Origin: an uncultured Chitinophagaceae bacterium
GTDB lineage: Bacteria; Bacteroidota; Bacteroidia; Chitinophagales; Chitinophagaceae
Assembly: GCA_937897585.1 (NCBI GenBank)
Contig: CALCNY010000004.1
Span: forward strand, 1-8,545
DNA length: 8,545 nucleotides
Direction: 5' to 3'
Under the pieces are notes generated by a model. That model made no database searches. It was given only the letters and a program-made list of their open reading frames with translations, and had not been told where the DNA came from. Below are positions 1-5,602 of this stretch, one piece after another; within the stretch, counting starts at the first letter, position 1; every line of letters begins with the position of its first letter. A program made the position numbers and the translations under genes.

Positions 1-17
1 ATTTTACATTTTACATT
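1..17. repeat. Heptanucleotide repeat fragment (ATTTTAC unit)
   Basis: Two copies of ATTTTAC followed by ATT at the left edge of the window. The unit is the same, in a different register, as in the array at 71-105 beyond thyA. The array may continue outside the window. The 53 bp between the two arrays show no hairpin or gene that I can support. Confidence 0.6.
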
Positions 18-70
18 CCAAACAAATCAACTTTCTTGAGAGATTAACTATTCTATGTCCTCAATCCCAC

Positions 71-105
71 TTTTACATTTTACATTGGATATTTTACATT
101 TGACA
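71..105. repeat. Heptanucleotide array downstream of thyA
   Basis: Five consecutive 7-nt units: TTTTACA twice, then TTGGATA, then TTTTACA, then TTTGACA. The array ends 3 bp before the thyA stop codon (complement of 109-111), so it occupies the immediate 3' flank of that gene. The order of the first four units (two units, a variant, one unit) recurs with other unit sequences at 915-942 and 5463-5490. It has no inverted partner nearby, so it is not an obvious terminator. Confidence 0.7.
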
Positions 106-108
106 TTC

Positions 109-903
109 TTAAACAGCTACTGGCGCTTTTATCCCCGCATGTGACACATAATTCACCAACTCAAAATCCTCAAACTTAAAATCAAAAATATCTTTTACAT
201 TAGGATTGATTTTCATCTGCGGTAATGGAAACGGAGTACGTGACAATTGCAAATCTGCTTGTTCAAAATGATTGTTATATAAATGTACATCGCCAAATGA
301 ATGAACAAAATCTCCGTATTGCAAATCACAAACCTGTGCAATCATCATCGTTAATAAAGCGTAAGAAGCAATATTAAATGGAACACCGAGAAATACATCC
401 GCACTGCGCTGGTACAACTGGCAACTTAATTTTCCGTCGGCTACATAAAACTGAAACAGACAATGGCAAGGCATTAATTTCATTTTTGGTAAATCTGCTA
501 CATTCCAGGCGGAGATAATCATGCGGCGACTATCGGGGTTGGTTTTGATAGTATGAATCAAATCTTTCACCTGGTCAACCACCACTCCATTCGCACCTTC
601 CCAGCTGCGCCATTGTTTACCGTACACCGGACCTAAATCACCATTTTCATCAGCCCATTCGTCCCAGATGGAAACATTGTTTTCTTTTAGATAAGCAATA
701 TTGGTTTCACCTTTTAAAAACCAAAGCAATTCGTAAATGATACTTTTTAAATGTGTCTTTTTTGTTGTGACCAAAGGAAAACCTTCAGCGAGATTAAATC
801 TCATTTGATAACCAAAACAGCTTCTGGTACCCGTTCCGGTGCGGTCGCTTTTGTCAGTTCCGTTTTCTTTTATGTGTTTGAGAAGGTCTAGGTATTGTTG
901 CAT
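109..903 (-). CDS. thyA: Thymidylate synthase
   Basis: Converts dUMP to dTMP with 5,10-methylene-tetrahydrofolate as methyl donor and reductant; a cytosolic homodimer in known members. The 264-residue length equals that of E. coli ThyA and the alignment is essentially gap-free. Visible active-site residues are the nucleophile Cys146 in PCH, Glu58, Arg21, the Arg126-Arg127 pair that reaches the partner subunit's phosphate site, Arg166, Asp169 and Asn177 in PFNIASY, and the C-terminal GIKAPVAV tail that closes over the site. The ATG at 901-903 gives the canonical MQQYLDLL start. The gene is transcribed away from mnmA. No dihydrofolate reductase gene, a common thyA partner, is visible; it could lie beyond the left edge. 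The gene appears intact, and the identification is essentially certain. Confidence 0.98.
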   Translation of the reverse strand: MQQYLDLLKHIKENGTDKSDRTGTGTRSCFGYQMRFNLAEGFPLVTTKKTHLKSIIYELLWFLKGETNIAYLKENNVSIWDEWADENGDLGPVYGKQWRSWEGANGVVVDQVKDLIHTIKTNPDSRRMIISAWNVADLPKMKLMPCHCLFQFYVADGKLSCQLYQRSADVFLGVPFNIASYALLTMMIAQVCDLQYGDFVHSFGDVHLYNNHFEQADLQLSRTPFPLPQMKINPNVKDIFDFKFEDFELVNYVSHAGIKAPVAV

Positions 904-908
904 GGGTG

Positions 909-916
909 CAAAATAA
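909..916 (-). promoter_or_regulatory. Possible thyA -7 box
   Basis: On the minus strand the sequence TTATTTTG lies 5 nt before the thyA ATG. It differs at one position from the Bacteroidota -7 consensus TAnnTTTG. No convincing TTG -33 element lies upstream, where the heptad array begins, and the leader would be extremely short. This is a weak call. Confidence 0.25.
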
Positions 917-942
917 GTAAAAAGTAAAAATTTAAAAGTAAA
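915..942. repeat. Heptanucleotide array upstream of thyA
   Basis: Four 7-nt units: AAGTAAA twice, then AATTTAA, then AAGTAAA, followed by AATG that abuts the palindromic element at 946. The same two-variant-one order, with the identical AATTTAA variant, occurs at 5463-5490 with AATAAGA units. On the minus strand the unit resembles the TTTTTAC array at 2384-2404. It separates the thyA start from the larger palindrome. Confidence 0.7.
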
Positions 943-943
943 A

Positions 944-1083
944 ATGTTTGGCGTTTGGTCGCTGCGCTTGTTTGGCGTTAGTTGTTCTACTTACTTAGAT
1001 AAATAATTGAATTTATAAATATTTTGAAAAATAAACAAAAACAACAATAAACAAAACAACGCCAAACCCCAAACCCCAAACAT
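944..1083. repeat. Two-tier palindromic repeat element, copy 1
   Basis: Imperfect palindrome filling the thyA-mnmA gap. The outer stem pairs 946-958 with 1069-1081 (12 of 13) and is extended by two A-T pairs. The inner stem pairs 970-979 with 1058-1067 (10 of 10). The left side carries an unpaired 11-nt bulge, 959-969, whose complement contains GCGCAGC. The left arm reads as units GTTTGGC, GTTTGGT, a 10-nt spacer, GTTTGGC; the right arm is three NCCAAAC units. The 34-nt left arm (946-979) matches 6920-6953 in reverse complement with 3 substitutions. The 78-nt loop is A/T-rich and contains no gene. No transposase and no clear target-site duplication is present. Confidence 0.75.
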
Positions 1084-1089
1084 AAATAG

Positions 1090-1097
1090 TATCTTTG
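1090..1097 (+). promoter_or_regulatory. mnmA -7 promoter box
   Basis: TATCTTTG matches the Bacteroidota sigma-ABfr -7 consensus TAnnTTTG exactly and lies 16 nt before the mnmA ATG, giving a short leader. No TTG -33 element sits at the usual distance, because that position is occupied by the CCCCAAAC heptads of the palindromic element. Confidence 0.6.
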
Positions 1098-1113
1098 CCC
1101 CGAAGAAAAAATC

Positions 1114-2238
1114 ATGAGTAAAAAAGGAAAAGTATTAATGGCCATGAGCGGCGGTATCGACAGTACCGTGGCGGCTTTGATGCTGCATAAAGAAGGCTAT
1201 GAAGTGGTGGGTATTACCATGAAAACCTGGGATTATGCCACAAGTGTAGGCACTACCAACAAAAAAGAAACCGGTTGTTGCAATCTGGATAGTTTCAATG
1301 ATGCAAGAATGGCGGCTGTGGAGCATGGTTTCCCTCACTTTATATTGGATATCAGAGAAGAATTTGGTGATTTTGTCATCGAAAATTTTGTTGAAGAATA
1401 TATTGCCGGCAGAACACCAAACCCTTGTGTAATGTGCAATACCCATATCAAGTGGCGTGCGTTGTTAAAACGTGCTGATGCGATGGGATGCGATTTCATT
1501 GCCACCGGTCATTATGCTCAAATCCATCAACATTCCAATGGCAGATATTTTATCCGTAAAGGCAAAGACGAAACCAAAGACCAGAGTTATGCTTTATGGG
1601 GCTTGCAACAAGATTTATTAAGCAGAACGTTGTTGCCTTTGGGTACTTATCATAAAACAGAAATCCGCCAAATGGCTCATGATTTCGGTTATCCGGAGTT
1701 GGCTAAAAAAAATGAGAGCTATGAAATTTGTTTCGTTCCTGATAATGATTACAGAGGCTTTTTAAAACGCCGTGTGGAAGGATTGGAAGCTCGAGTTGAT
1801 GGCGGCAATTTTGTTGATAAAAATGGTAAGGTTTTAGGCAAACACAAAGGCTATCCTTTTTATACGATCGGACAAAGAAAAGGCTTAGACATCGCTTTGG
1901 GTTTTCCTGCGTTTGTAACCCATATCGACCCTGATAACAACACAGTTGTTTTAGGAAATGAAGAAGACCTGAACAAAACCGAAATGATGGTAAAAAACAT
2001 CAATTGGATTAAATATGAAGGCCTCAGCGAAAACATCGACGCCTTTACAAAAATTCGTTACAAAGACAAAGGCGCGATTAGTCAGCTTATTGCTACAGAT
2101 AATGGTGTAAAAGTTGTATTTTACGATGATGTAAAAGGTGTCGCCCCTGGACAAAGCGCGGTGTTTTATGAAGGAGATGATGTGATTGGAGGTGGAGTTA
2201 TTCAGCGACAACAATTTGGTGATTTGGAAATTAGATAA
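1114..2238 (+). CDS. mnmA: tRNA-specific 2-thiouridylase MnmA
   Basis: Adenylates and then thiolates U34 in the wobble position of tRNA-Lys, tRNA-Glu and tRNA-Gln to give s2U34. The N-terminal ATP-pyrophosphatase domain shows the PP-loop SGGIDST (residues 12-18) and GITMKTWD near 33-40. The catalytic cysteines are Cys108 in PNPCVMCN and Cys206 in YEICF. Cys105 makes a CxxC where E. coli has DxxC. ATGHYA (130-135), KDQSYAL (155-161) and YTIGQRKGL near 250 are family signatures. The beta-barrel C-terminal domain ends at APGQSAVFYEGDDVIGGGVI. The last residues, QFGDLEIR, lie beyond the usual family end and are encoded by the left arm of an inverted repeat. The start has MSKKGKVLMAMSGG spacing typical of the family. 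It is divergent from thyA. Confidence 0.96.
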   Translation: MSKKGKVLMAMSGGIDSTVAALMLHKEGYEVVGITMKTWDYATSVGTTNKKETGCCNLDSFNDARMAAVEHGFPHFILDIREEFGDFVIENFVEEYIAGRTPNPCVMCNTHIKWRALLKRADAMGCDFIATGHYAQIHQHSNGRYFIRKGKDETKDQSYALWGLQQDLLSRTLLPLGTYHKTEIRQMAHDFGYPELAKKNESYEICFVPDNDYRGFLKRRVEGLEARVDGGNFVDKNGKVLGKHKGYPFYTIGQRKGLDIALGFPAFVTHIDPDNNTVVLGNEEDLNKTEMMVKNINWIKYEGLSENIDAFTKIRYKDKGAISQLIATDNGVKVVFYDDVKGVAPGQSAVFYEGDDVIGGGVIQRQQFGDLEIR

Positions 2239-2365
2239 TTTGATAATTATTGTACTTAATATGATTACAATCAACAAAAGAAATTCTGATTCAAACAACA
2301 TTGATGTTGAATCAATTAAATTGAAGTTCAGTAACCCAATCATCAAATTTTCAAATCACCAAATT
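2213..2365. repeat. Imperfect palindrome overlapping mnmA 3' end and next gene
   Basis: 2213-2240 pairs with 2338-2365 at 25 of 28 positions, including 14 consecutive pairs at the outside (2213-2226 with 2352-2365). Both arms have an 8-nt period: on the left ATTTGGTG, ATTTGGAA, ATTAGATA, ATTTGATA; the complement of the right arm reads ATTTGGTG, ATTTGAAA, ATTTGATG, ATTGGGTT. The left arm contains the last eight mnmA codons and its stop codon. The 97-nt A/T-rich loop contains a candidate start codon of the downstream lipoprotein, and the right arm lies in that gene's extended N-terminal reading frame. Confidence 0.75.
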
Positions 2366-3091
2366 AAAAATTGGTTTTTAATCTTTTTACTTTTTACTTT
2401 TTACTTATCCTCCTGTAAAAAAACCGAATCCTACACTTCTCCTTCCATTTCAGATTACAATCCATTGCAAACCGGAAAATACATTACCTATCAATTAGAC
2501 TCTCTCATATATCTTTCTTTCGGAACCCGCGATACTACTGTTTCTTATCAGGTGAAATATCTCACAGATTCTTTGATTACAGACAATTTAGGAAGACCTG
2601 CTTACCGCATTTTCAGATTCATCAGAAAAAATGAAAATGAACCTTGGAGATCAGATGCAACTTTTATGAGCATCAATACAGGAAACAGTCTGGAATTTAT
2701 AGAAAACAATTTGCGTTACATCAAACTTCAAATGCCAATTAAAGACAACGTTTCATGGAAAGGCAATTCTTTTATTGATACCTATTCCGCCAATTCATTA
2801 TTAAGATATCTAGACAACTGGGATTATGTTTATAATAATGTAGGCAGCGCTGATGTTGTTGGCAGTTTCAATTCAGAAAATACTATTACTGTTAACCAAA
2901 GAGATGAAATCATTGGTGTTCCTGATGAACCTTCTAGTTATAGTGAAGTGAATTACAGTCAGGAGAAATACGCCAAAGGTATTGGCATGATTTATCGCAA
3001 ATTTTTCCATAGTGAATACCAGCCTAATAACGGCGGCTATTTTGCCGACGGCTCTTACGGTGTTACTTACACGATAATAGATCATAATTAA
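2261..3091 (+). CDS. Predicted lipoprotein, unknown function
   Basis: I recognise only a general Bacteroidota secreted-lipoprotein style (NPLQTGKYITYQLDS early, YGVTYTIIDHN at the end); no enzymatic motif is visible. From the ATG at 2261 the product is 276 residues. A hydrophobic stretch WFLIFLLFTFYL precedes the lipobox LSSC, with the lipidated Cys at residue 52, so the mature protein is about 225 residues and probably membrane-anchored outside the cytoplasm. The N-region before the hydrophobic core is unusually long and repeat-derived. A start at TTG 2321, or ATT 2363 just before KNW, would give a more normal signal peptide; the true start is unsettled. A start at 2186 would overlap mnmA. 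It ends 7 bp before the acetyltransferase gene, which suggests co-transcription. No TAnnTTTG box was seen upstream. Confidence 0.75.
   Translation: MITINKRNSDSNNIDVESIKLKFSNPIIKFSNHQIKNWFLIFLLFTFYLSSCKKTESYTSPSISDYNPLQTGKYITYQLDSLIYLSFGTRDTTVSYQVKYLTDSLITDNLGRPAYRIFRFIRKNENEPWRSDATFMSINTGNSLEFIENNLRYIKLQMPIKDNVSWKGNSFIDTYSANSLLRYLDNWDYVYNNVGSADVVGSFNSENTITVNQRDEIIGVPDEPSSYSEVNYSQEKYAKGIGMIYRKFFHSEYQPNNGGYFADGSYGVTYTIIDHN
2384..2404. repeat. Coding heptanucleotide array (TTTTTAC)3
   Basis: Three exact copies of TTTTTAC inside the signal-peptide region of the lipoprotein gene. The 21 nt are exactly seven codons and translate in frame to FLLFTFY, part of the hydrophobic core. The complement resembles the AAGTAAA array at 915-942. 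Confidence 0.75.
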
Positions 3092-3098
3092 TTTTCCA

Positions 3099-3563
3099 AT
3101 GAACATCAAAATAAGAAAAGCTGAAGTGCAGGATTGTGCAAGCATGATGGAGCTCATAAAGGAATTGGCATTATATGAAAAAGCGCCTGAAGAAGTTACC
3201 GTAAAATTTGAGCATTTTGTTGAAAGTGGTTTTGGACCTAATCCGGTTTGGTGGGCTTATGTAGCCGAAATCACTAACGAAGACCAATCAAAAAGAATCG
3301 TAGGTTTTGCATTGTATTATATTAGATACAGCACTTGGAAAGGACAAAGAATGTATTTGGAAGATATCATCGTTACTGAATCAATGCGAGGAAATGGGAT
3401 TGGCAAATTGCTTTTTGATCAATTAATTGAAGTTTGTAAAGCACAAAATTTCAAAGGCATGACATGGCAAGTCCTCGACTGGAACGAACCAGCCATCAAT
3501 TTCTATAAAAAATATGAAGGTGTAAGTTTTGATGGCAGCTGGTTGAATGGTAGCATTGGATGA
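3099..3563 (+). CDS. GNAT-family N-acetyltransferase (SAT1-like)
   Basis: Predicted acetyl-CoA-dependent N-acetyltransferase of 154 residues, cytosolic. The acetyl-CoA pyrophosphate-binding loop RGNGIG is at 97-102. The segment ALYYIRYSTWKGQRMYLEDIIV (71-92, read here as two parts, ALYYIRYSTWKG and QRMYLEDIIV) and VLDWNEPAINFYKK (125-138) closely resemble human spermidine/spermine N1-acetyltransferase, including the equivalents of its Glu92 (here Glu88) and Tyr140 (here Tyr136). The protein is shorter than SAT1 (171 residues) at the C terminus, ending soon after the last beta strand; I see no frameshift. The substrate may be a polyamine, thialysine or another small amine and cannot be decided from sequence. 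It follows the lipoprotein gene by 7 bp and probably shares its transcript; TAATTTTC just upstream is only a near match to a -7 box. Confidence 0.88.
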   Translation: MNIKIRKAEVQDCASMMELIKELALYEKAPEEVTVKFEHFVESGFGPNPVWWAYVAEITNEDQSKRIVGFALYYIRYSTWKGQRMYLEDIIVTESMRGNGIGKLLFDQLIEVCKAQNFKGMTWQVLDWNEPAINFYKKYEGVSFDGSWLNGSIG

Positions 3564-3574
3564 TGATTGTTATT

Positions 3575-3602
3575 TTGGAATGCAAGTAAAAACATATCTT
3601 CG
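3575..3602 (+). promoter_or_regulatory. Possible promoter of the large lipoprotein gene
   Basis: TATCTTCG at 3595-3602 differs from TAnnTTTG at one position, and a TTG lies at 3575-3577, 17 bp upstream, slightly shorter than the usual 19-20 bp. It would give a leader of about 65 nt before the ATG at 3673. The rest of the 109-bp gap shows no gene or repeat. Confidence 0.3.
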
Positions 3603-3672
3603 CGGAGCAACATATGAGAAAGTAAATGCCTCTCCATTAGGTTGTAATATTTTAAATAATAAATTTTGAATC

Positions 3673-5460
3673 ATGAACAAATTTTCATTCTTGAAAAAAG
3701 TTTTGCCTTTTTTAGCTATCGCCTTGATTACATTATGGTCTTGTCAGAAAGACGTAAATGATTTTGGCATTTCAGGAGACCAAATTCCTGACCTTACCAC
3801 AAAAGTAAATGCATCTGTATCAGGTTTTGTTACTGATGAAAATAACACGGCTATGTCGGGCGCTATGGTTACTGTTGGTACAAGAACAACCACTACAGAT
3901 CAATACGGATATTTTGTTGTGAAAAATGTGGATGTAGTAAAAACTGCAGCAGTTGTTACCGTTTCGAAACCAGGATATTTCCATGGTATCAAAACGTTTG
4001 TCGCTGCTCAAGGCAAATCTGCTTTTTTTAGAATTAAAATGATTCTTAAAAATAATGTAGGTGCTATCAATGCCAGTTCAGGTGGAAATGTAACATTGAC
4101 CAATGGGATGATTGTAGCTTTACCAAGTAATGCAGTTGTGAATGCTGCTACAGGCGTGACTTACAACGGCATGGTGAATGTTGCTGCTTATTGGATCAAT
4201 CCAACTTCACAATATGTAAATGCTGAAATGCCTGGCGATTTAAGAGGAATCAATACCTCAGGCGCTATTAAATCATTGCAATCTTTTGGTATGGTTGCTG
4301 TTGAACTAACAGGCGCTTCTGGCGAATTGTTGCAAATTGCTTCTGGTCAAAAAGCAACGGTTACATTCCCAATACCGGCAACACTTACAGCATCTGCACC
4401 GTCATCCATTCCTTTGTGGTATTTTGATGAAGCCATCGGTCTATGGAAAGAAGAAGGAATGGCTACCAAAACAGGTAATAACTATGTTGGTGAAGTAGCT
4501 CATTTTTCTTTCTGGAATTGTGATGTTCCAAACAATTATGTACAATTTGATTGTACCGTTTTAAATGCACAAAATATTCCTCTTCCTTATGTGCTGGTTA
4601 AAATAACTGATGTTAATAATCCTTATAATTCAAGAGTTGGATACACTGATTCTTTGGGATTCGTTACCGGATTAGTTCCGGATAATGCATCATTAACATT
4701 GGAAGTATTCCCTTTCTATAGTTGCACAAGCGCTGCTTATACGCAAACATTCACAACAACCAATACTTCAGTTTCATTGGGCAATATTGTTATTCCTAAT
4801 CCCTCATTAAATCAGGCAGAAGTTTCTGGTACCGTTACTGATTGTAACAACAATCCAGTTACTTCAGGTTCAATCATCGTATTAAAAGACAATCAATATT
4901 TCAGATTCGGAATAAATAGCAACGGAACGTATAGTTTTTCATCATTGCTTTGCAGCGGACCAACAACTGTAACAATAATTGCTACTGATGCAATAAGCGC
5001 CCAGCAAAGTGCTCCGGTTTCTGCCACTTTTGTAAATGGACCTGTTATCATCCCAAATATTCAAGCTTGTGGTTTGTCTACCAATCAGTTTTTGAATTAT
5101 ACCATCAATGGAACCAATTATACTTACAGCTCTCCTGTTGATAGTTTTTACATGACTTTGAATACTCAAGCAACACCTGCTTTGATTATGATTTCTGCTC
5201 AACAAGGCCCTACTCAAAGCGGATATGGTACTTTAGGTTTTGATGCTACAGGGATTGCAGTGGGAAGTTCACAAGCTTTCAATTTCTTTTATTGCAGTCA
5301 GGTTTCAGACTCATTTACAATTGTTCCACCATTCAATGTAAACATAACAGAATATGGGAACATTGGTGAGTTCATCGCCGGAGATTTCAGCGGAACGATG
5401 AATGGCATTTCAACATCTTATATGGTGAGTGGTAATTTTAGGGTGAGAAGAAGGCAGTAG
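3673..5460 (+). CDS. Multi-domain lipoprotein with carboxypeptidase-regulatory-like repeats
   Basis: A 595-residue protein, predicted to be surface or outer-membrane anchored; its function is unknown. The signal peptide has K8-K9, a hydrophobic core and lipobox LWSC with Cys24; QKD right after the Cys resembles a Bacteroidota lipoprotein export signal. Residues ~48-105 form a carboxypeptidase-regulatory-like beta-sandwich (VSGFVTDENNTAMSGAMVTV, DQYGYF). Residues ~127-285 resemble the extracellular region of FAM171-type proteins, with LPSNAV, MPGDLRGI, FPIP, PLWYFDEAIGLWKEEG and HFSFWNCD. A second sandwich begins near 293 and a third near 383 (AEVSGTVTDCNNNPV). The last ~130 residues end in ITEYGNIGEFIAGDFSGTM and NFRVRRR, a terminus I associate with Bacteroidota lipoproteins. 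No catalytic residues are apparent, so binding or a structural role is more likely than enzymatic activity. Confidence 0.85.
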   Translation: MNKFSFLKKVLPFLAIALITLWSCQKDVNDFGISGDQIPDLTTKVNASVSGFVTDENNTAMSGAMVTVGTRTTTTDQYGYFVVKNVDVVKTAAVVTVSKPGYFHGIKTFVAAQGKSAFFRIKMILKNNVGAINASSGGNVTLTNGMIVALPSNAVVNAATGVTYNGMVNVAAYWINPTSQYVNAEMPGDLRGINTSGAIKSLQSFGMVAVELTGASGELLQIASGQKATVTFPIPATLTASAPSSIPLWYFDEAIGLWKEEGMATKTGNNYVGEVAHFSFWNCDVPNNYVQFDCTVLNAQNIPLPYVLVKITDVNNPYNSRVGYTDSLGFVTGLVPDNASLTLEVFPFYSCTSAAYTQTFTTTNTSVSLGNIVIPNPSLNQAEVSGTVTDCNNNPVTSGSIIVLKDNQYFRFGINSNGTYSFSSLLCSGPTTVTIIATDAISAQQSAPVSATFVNGPVIIPNIQACGLSTNQFLNYTINGTNYTYSSPVDSFYMTLNTQATPALIMISAQQGPTQSGYGTLGFDATGIAVGSSQAFNFFYCSQVSDSFTIVPPFNVNITEYGNIGEFIAGDFSGTMNGISTSYMVSGNFRVRRRQ

Positions 5461-5462
5461 GA

Positions 5463-5490
5463 AATAAGGAATAAGAAATTTAAAATAAGA
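5463..5490. repeat. Heptanucleotide array after the large lipoprotein gene
   Basis: Four 7-nt units directly after the stop codon: AATAAGG, AATAAGA, AATTTAA, AATAAGA. It has the same order and the same AATTTAA variant as the array at 915-942, with AATAAGA in place of AAGTAAA. It ends 4 bp before the terminator hairpin. Confidence 0.65.
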
Positions 5491-5494
5491 AAGT

Positions 5495-5550
5495 AACTCA
5501 AATCTCTCTGTAAAAGCCTTAAAGACTTTACAGAGAGATTTGAGTTTTTT
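5495..5550 (+). terminator. Rho-independent terminator with a perfect 20-bp stem
   Basis: AACTCAAATCTCTCTGTAAA at 5495-5514 is perfectly complementary to 5527-5546, with a 12-nt loop (5515-5526), and the stem runs into six T residues at 5545-5550. It follows the large lipoprotein gene and precedes the icd promoter, so it separates two transcription units. The stem is long and not G/C-rich. On the minus strand the hairpin is not followed by a comparable T-run, so it is mainly one-directional. Confidence 0.9.
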
Positions 5551-5551
5551 A

Positions 5552-5582
5552 TTGCATATCATTTACTGAAGCCCTAATTTTG
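5552..5582 (+). promoter_or_regulatory. Promoter of the first isocitrate dehydrogenase gene
   Basis: TTG at 5552-5554, a 20-bp spacer and TAATTTTG at 5575-5582, an exact match to the Bacteroidota -33/-7 pattern (TTG, TAnnTTTG). It begins immediately after the terminator. The leader before the ATG at 5603 would be only about 14 nt. Confidence 0.7.
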
Positions 5583-5602
5583 CGACAAATAAAAACCTGA
5601 AA

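Noticed and set aside
1067..1081. Telomere-like CCCCAAAC tract
   Set aside because: Only two full C-runs of four are present; they are explained as heptad units of the palindrome's right arm.
946..1083. CRISPR array
   Set aside because: The units are 7 nt long, contiguous and arranged as a palindrome, with no unique spacers of regular length and no cas genes.
944..1083. Complete insertion sequence
   Set aside because: No transposase coding sequence fits between the arms and no convincing target-site duplication flanks either copy; only a non-autonomous repeat can be supported.
1135..1446. Minus-strand frame inside mnmA, and similar antisense frames in other genes (2873-3157, 3820-4011, 4942-5217, 5549-5809, 7122-7373, 8027-8257)
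   Set aside because: All lie opposite well-supported genes, have no family signatures and no promoters; they are shadows of coding sequence.
2186..2260. Upstream start at 2186 for the lipoprotein gene
   Set aside because: It would overlap mnmA by 53 bp and place about 75 residues before the lipobox Cys, incompatible with a lipoprotein signal peptide.
3540..3600. Frameshift truncating the GNAT acetyltransferase
   Set aside because: The protein is shorter than SAT1, but the sequence after the stop in the other two frames does not resume any recognisable family sequence, and the conserved core is complete.
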